NCBI GenBank assembly: GCA_947088345.1
Contig: CAMUGE010000001.1
Span: 21,657 to 85,656 of the forward strand
From: an uncultured Roseburia sp.
GTDB lineage: Bacteria; Bacillota; Clostridia; Lachnospirales; Lachnospiraceae
Direction of reading: 5' to 3'
DNA: 64,000 bases
A model generated the notes under the pieces. That model saw nothing but the letters and a program-made list of their open reading frames with translations. It was not told where the DNA came from and ran no database searches. The translations under genes were made by a program, and so were the position numbers. Below, piece by piece: positions 60,799 through 64,000 of the stretch (its first letter is position 1; the number at the start of each line of letters is the position of its first letter).

Positions 60799-61557
60799 TT
60801 GAATATTGCAATTATTTTTGCCGGGGGAAGCGGCGTGAGAATGGGAGCCGGCGTGCCAAAACAGTTTTTGGAGATCAATGGAAAACCGATTATTATCCAT
60901 ACGCTGCAATTGTTTCAATATCACAGGATGATAGATAAGATTTATATTTCCGTACTGGAAGATTATATCACATATATGGAAGATCTTGCGGCGGAATACC
61001 ATATTCGCAAGGCGGCGGGCATTATTCCGGGAGGGAAAACCGCGCAGGATTCGATCTACAATGCCCTAAAGCGGGCGGAGGCGGAAAATCCGGAGGATTC
61101 GGTTGTGCTGCTGCATGACGGAGTGCGTCCCTTTGTCTCCTATGATGTGATTACGCGCAATATCGAAGGAGTGAAGAAGAACGGAAATGCAATTACCTGT
61201 ACGTCCTGTTTTGAGACTATTTTAGTCAGCAAATCGGGAGAGGAGGTGGACTCCGTCCCGTACCGGAAAGAGACGTTTGCTGCACAGGCGCCGCAGAGTT
61301 TTTATTTAAAGGATATTCTTGCGGCGCATGACGCGGTGCGCAGTACGCCGGACGGATATGAAAATATGGTGGATGCCTGTACGATCATCAGAAGTCTTGG
61401 GCAGACTGCGCATATGGTGGAGGGCAACCGGGGTAATATCAAGGTAACGACGCCGGAAGATGTGTATATGTTCCGCGCTCTTTTGCAATATAAGGAAAAC
61501 GAGCAGGCATTCGGAATTGGAATCACCGACAGAATCGGGATACGGCATCATGTATAA
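60799..61557 (+). CDS. IspD/TarI-type cytidylyltransferase
   Basis: A 252-residue CTP-dependent nucleotidyltransferase. AIIFAGGSGVRMGAGVPKQFLEING is the N-terminal CTP loop; LLHDGVRPFVSYDVI with HDGVRPF is the TarI variant (IspD generally has HDAARP), and APQSFYLKDIL plus GNRGNIKVTTPEDVYMFRALL follow. Set between polyol-phosphotransferases, it more likely makes CDP-ribitol (or another CDP-polyol) than the isoprenoid precursor. TTG 60799 is the start, behind AAAGGAGG; the frame extends 27 bases upstream without a start site. Confidence 0.85.
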   Translation: MNIAIIFAGGSGVRMGAGVPKQFLEINGKPIIIHTLQLFQYHRMIDKIYISVLEDYITYMEDLAAEYHIRKAAGIIPGGKTAQDSIYNALKRAEAENPEDSVVLLHDGVRPFVSYDVITRNIEGVKKNGNAITCTSCFETILVSKSGEEVDSVPYRKETFAAQAPQSFYLKDILAAHDAVRSTPDGYENMVDACTIIRSLGQTAHMVEGNRGNIKVTTPEDVYMFRALLQYKENEQAFGIGITDRIGIRHHV

Positions 61558-61696
61558 GAGCGTATCGCAATCGACAGATAAGTTTGCCGTTTGCGAAAGC
61601 TCCCAAACGTTATTAGAAAAAATTTATGACGTTTCCTGAAAAATAAAATTCGTAACGATTGAAATGCGGCATTACGATGCCGGGAAGGCGGGGGAG

Positions 61697-62782
61697 ATGA
61701 AAAAGGAGAGTCCGACAGATCATATTATGCAGGAGGATTTAGAGCGGCTTGCAGCAGGCGGTTTTCCGCAGGAGCAGCTGCGGGGGACCACAGTGTTTGT
61801 CACAGGTGCGACAGGACTGATCGGATCGCATATTGTAAAAACACTTGCAGCCGCAAACAGGATTTGCGGCTCTGATATCAAAATTATTGCGTTTGTAAGA
61901 TCGCAGGAAAAAGCAGAAAAAGTATTTGGCGATCTGTTGAAACGCAGTGATATTCTGGTCAGGATCGGCGATGTCAATCAGCCGATTGAAGTGGATGAAA
62001 AGATTGATTTTATTGTACACGGCGCGAGTCCGACAAGTTCCAGATATTTTGTGACAAACCCGGTTGAGACGATTGTCACGGCGCTCGCCGGCACGCGTCA
62101 TATTCTGGATTTTGCAAAAGATAAGCAGATTCAGGGTATGGTGTATCTTTCTTCGCTTGAGGTTTACGGGACTCCCGATCAGGACGGGGGGCTTGTGCGG
62201 GAGCAGGATTACGGCTATCTTGACCCGCTGTCTGTGCGCAGCAGCTATTCTGAGGGTAAGCGCATGACGGAATGTCTGTGCGCTGCTTACTGTAAAGAAT
62301 ACGGCGTTCCGGTAAAGATCGCGCGGCTCTCACAGACATTTGGAACAGGCGTGGAATATAATGACGGCAGAGTATTTGCAGAATTTGCGCGCTGCGCCGT
62401 AGAGGGCCGCGATATTGTGTTGCACACGCAGGGAAATACAGTGCGAAGTTACTGCTATACGAAAGATGCAGTCAGCGCGCTGCTCTATATTCTGACCAGG
62501 GGAGATGCGGGCGAAGCCTATAATGTTACAAATATGGATACGGCCATATCCATTCGCGATATGGCAAAGCTTGTAGCGGAGCGTGTGGCCGGGGGAAAGA
62601 TTAAAGTTGTTTTTGATCTTCCGGAAGACCTGGATTCGTTCGGCTATAACCCCGAGATGGTGATTCGCCTGGACGCCGCAAAGCTTGCGGGGCTTGGATG
62701 GCGTCCTGATGTCGGACTGGAGGAGATGTATGTCAGAATGATAGAGAGCAGTTTTTCAAATCGGGATGATACGGCAGTGTGA
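61697..62782 (+). CDS. NAD-dependent SDR (UDP-glucuronate decarboxylase-like)
   Basis: A 361-residue extended SDR. VFVTGATGLIGSHIVKTL is the NAD loop (about residue 35). FIVHGASPTSSRYFVTNPVET is a distinctive strand-loop of UDP-glucuronate decarboxylase-like SDRs; YLSSLEVYGTP and SSYSEGKRMTECLC contain the Tyr-x3-Lys. It lies after the cytidylyltransferase and before a polyol-phosphotransferase, so it may act on a sugar or polyol precursor; in some type a/b teichoic systems an SDR reduces ribulose-5-phosphate beside TarI, but this SDR is of the extended kind. Start at ATG 61697 (GGGGGAG). The 139 bases before it contain only a small hairpin, CGGCAT/ATGCCG. Confidence 0.82.
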   Translation: MKKESPTDHIMQEDLERLAAGGFPQEQLRGTTVFVTGATGLIGSHIVKTLAAANRICGSDIKIIAFVRSQEKAEKVFGDLLKRSDILVRIGDVNQPIEVDEKIDFIVHGASPTSSRYFVTNPVETIVTALAGTRHILDFAKDKQIQGMVYLSSLEVYGTPDQDGGLVREQDYGYLDPLSVRSSYSEGKRMTECLCAAYCKEYGVPVKIARLSQTFGTGVEYNDGRVFAEFARCAVEGRDIVLHTQGNTVRSYCYTKDAVSALLYILTRGDAGEAYNVTNMDTAISIRDMAKLVAERVAGGKIKVVFDLPEDLDSFGYNPEMVIRLDAAKLAGLGWRPDVGLEEMYVRMIESSFSNRDDTAV

Positions 62783-62804
62783 CTGCTCCGATATGGGGGA
62801 TGAA

Positions 62805-63998
62805 ATGGGAATCGTAAGAAAAATATGGAGAAAGCTGAAAAAAATATACAGAAAAGGGAAATTATATTACTATGGGCATATCTGTCCAATCAATAAAAAG
62901 AAAGTGTTTTTTTCGCAATTTGGCGGAAAAGCCTACGGATGTAATCCGAAAGCCATCTGCGACGAATTTTTGCGCCGCGGGGGGTATGACCTGGTCTGGC
63001 TGTTAAATAAAGAGTGGGAGATCAAAGACGCCGGCATTCCGGAGGGAGTTCGCGTAGTGCGCGGCGATTCCGCGGCAAAGGAAATGCTCACATCAAAAGT
63101 CTGGATTAACAATATTCATTTTAACAAGCTGCTGCAAAACGGATTGGAGAAGAGAAAGGGCGCCATTTATCTGAATACATTTCACGGCGGTATTACGTTG
63201 AAAAACGAGGGGAAAGACAAGCATACTTATCGCGAGAAGCCGGAGAGCGAGCTTAGCATCAAAGAGAAGATGTACCGCAAAGATGCGGCTTTTGTCGATT
63301 ATATCACAAGCGGGTGCGCAGCGGAGCGCCATGTGCTCGAAGAATTTTATTATGGTCATGGTGAGATTTTAATGTTAGGCGACGCCAGAACGGATGTGTT
63401 GGTGAACGGTTCGCCCGAGACAGAACAAAAGGTGCGGGCATTCTATTCGATTCCGGAGGGAACAAAAATTGCAATCTACGCGCCGACGTTCCGCACTGAT
63501 ATGAAAATGCACTGGTACAATATGAATTATGAGGGCATTCTTGATTATCTTGAGGAGCGGTTTTCCTGTCCATGGGTTATGCTGATCAGACTGCATCCGC
63601 GTGTAGCAGACAAATCGTCGGAGGTGGTTCCGGATACGCCGCGCTTTATCGACGCGACCGGCTACTCGGATATGCAGGAACTTCTGGTTGCCTCCGATTG
63701 GATGATCTCCGATTACTCGTCCGTGATTACCGATTTCATGCTTTCCAAGAAGCCGGCGTTTATGTATGTTCCGGATTTGGATTATTATCTGGATCATCGC
63801 GGTATGTATTTTACCATGGAAGAACTGCCGTTTCCGTATGCGCGAACAACGGAAGAACTGATTGAGAGGATGCGTCAGTTTGACGAGGCGCGGTATCAGA
63901 AGAAAGTAGAAGTTTTTATGGAAAAAATCGGCTGCATTGCTGACGGGAAAGCCGCGGAGCGTATTGTCGATTTTCTGATTGAAAAGATGAAAGAGTGA
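62805..63998 (+). CDS. CDP-glycerol glycerophosphotransferase-family protein (3)
   Basis: A 397-residue catalytic-domain-only member. After a basic N-terminus (RKIWRKLKKIYRKGKLYYYGH, typical for membrane association), VFFSQFGGKAYGCNPKAICDE, LNTFHGGITLKNEGKDK (HGG instead of WHG), ITSGCAAERHVLEEFYYG, IAIYAPTFRTDMK, MLIRLHPRVADKS and MISDYSSVITDFMLSKKPAFMYVPD follow. A third family member suggests separate priming, linking and polymerising steps. ATG 62805 follows GGGG; an in-frame ATG at 62793 is possible. The stop is 2 bases before the window end, so the locus may continue beyond. Confidence 0.88.
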   Translation: MGIVRKIWRKLKKIYRKGKLYYYGHICPINKKKVFFSQFGGKAYGCNPKAICDEFLRRGGYDLVWLLNKEWEIKDAGIPEGVRVVRGDSAAKEMLTSKVWINNIHFNKLLQNGLEKRKGAIYLNTFHGGITLKNEGKDKHTYREKPESELSIKEKMYRKDAAFVDYITSGCAAERHVLEEFYYGHGEILMLGDARTDVLVNGSPETEQKVRAFYSIPEGTKIAIYAPTFRTDMKMHWYNMNYEGILDYLEERFSCPWVMLIRLHPRVADKSSEVVPDTPRFIDATGYSDMQELLVASDWMISDYSSVITDFMLSKKPAFMYVPDLDYYLDHRGMYFTMEELPFPYARTTEELIERMRQFDEARYQKKVEVFMEKIGCIADGKAAERIVDFLIEKMKE

Positions 63999-64000
63999 GG

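Noticed and set aside
60799-61557. IspD of the isoprenoid MEP pathway
   Set aside because: The HDGVRPF motif and the position among teichoic-type genes favour TarI-like activity, although IspD cannot be fully excluded.

Overview
The window looks like a chromosomal segment of a flagellated, Gram-positive Clostridia species, most likely a Lachnospiraceae relative. The clues are the Bacillus-like gene orders mbl-flhO-flhP and comFC-yvyF, the cdaA-cdaR-glmM trio, strong GGAGG-type ribosome binding sites, rho-independent terminators, moderate GC content and a very large teichoic-acid/polysaccharide locus. No rRNA, tRNA, CRISPR array, transposase, prophage or replication origin was seen.

Layout. 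1-3.3 kb: the 3' end of mutY, then glf (UDP-galactopyranose mutase), a GT2 glycosyltransferase and a C_GCAxxG_C_C protein. 3.4-4.4 kb: an unusual Gly/Asn/Tyr-repeat membrane protein. 4.4-13.2 kb: a raffinose-family sugar unit, with a divergent AraC regulator, a lipoprotein binding protein and two permeases (no ATPase), sucrose phosphorylase, GH36 alpha-galactosidase and fructokinase. Imported alpha-galactosides would be cut to sucrose, then phosphorolysed to glucose-1-phosphate and fructose, and the fructose phosphorylated. 13.3-17.1 kb: a small XRE regulator, then mbl, two FlgG-family rod genes and a FlgJ-like gene. 17.2-23.8 kb: recD2; a leftward ABC importer of the TrpXYZ type; comFC and a YvyF-like flagellar-operon gene. 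23.9-29.4 kb: two membrane proteins of unknown function, cdaA (c-di-AMP synthase), cdaR, glmM and an HPr protein.

29.4-64 kb is one long rightward surface-glycan locus. It holds the dTDP-rhamnose genes (rfbD apart from rfbBAC), a GtrII-like membrane glucosyltransferase, a Wzm/Wzt exporter whose ATPase has a Wzt C-terminal sugar-recognition domain, and a methyltransferase/kinase-like fusion resembling the chain-terminating enzyme of O8/O9a-type systems. Further on are two initiating phosphoglycosyltransferases, many GT2/GT4 enzymes, a LicD protein, three CDP-glycerol glycerophosphotransferase-family enzymes, a second (TagGH-like) exporter, a pyruvyltransferase, a TarI/IspD-type cytidylyltransferase and nucleotide-sugar SDRs. 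It appears to encode at least two polymers or a heavily decorated teichoic-acid-like polymer.

The most unusual feature is a family of 130-150 bp intergenic elements, each with three conserved hairpins. Copies lie at 31890 and 32026 (a perfect tandem pair, with a third remnant), 40680 and 48940. Decayed copies lie at 14778-14985 and a remnant at 1806. Each begins at a TAG triplet that is, or directly follows, the stop codon of the upstream gene. The intact copies end in a ribosome-binding-site-like GGAGG or GGGGG followed by a second copy of their own TAG(C/T)GTG start. Stem positions change in a compensatory way between copies, which is good evidence for selection on RNA (or ssDNA) structure. 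The copies in the glycan locus sit at module boundaries. I do not recognise this element.
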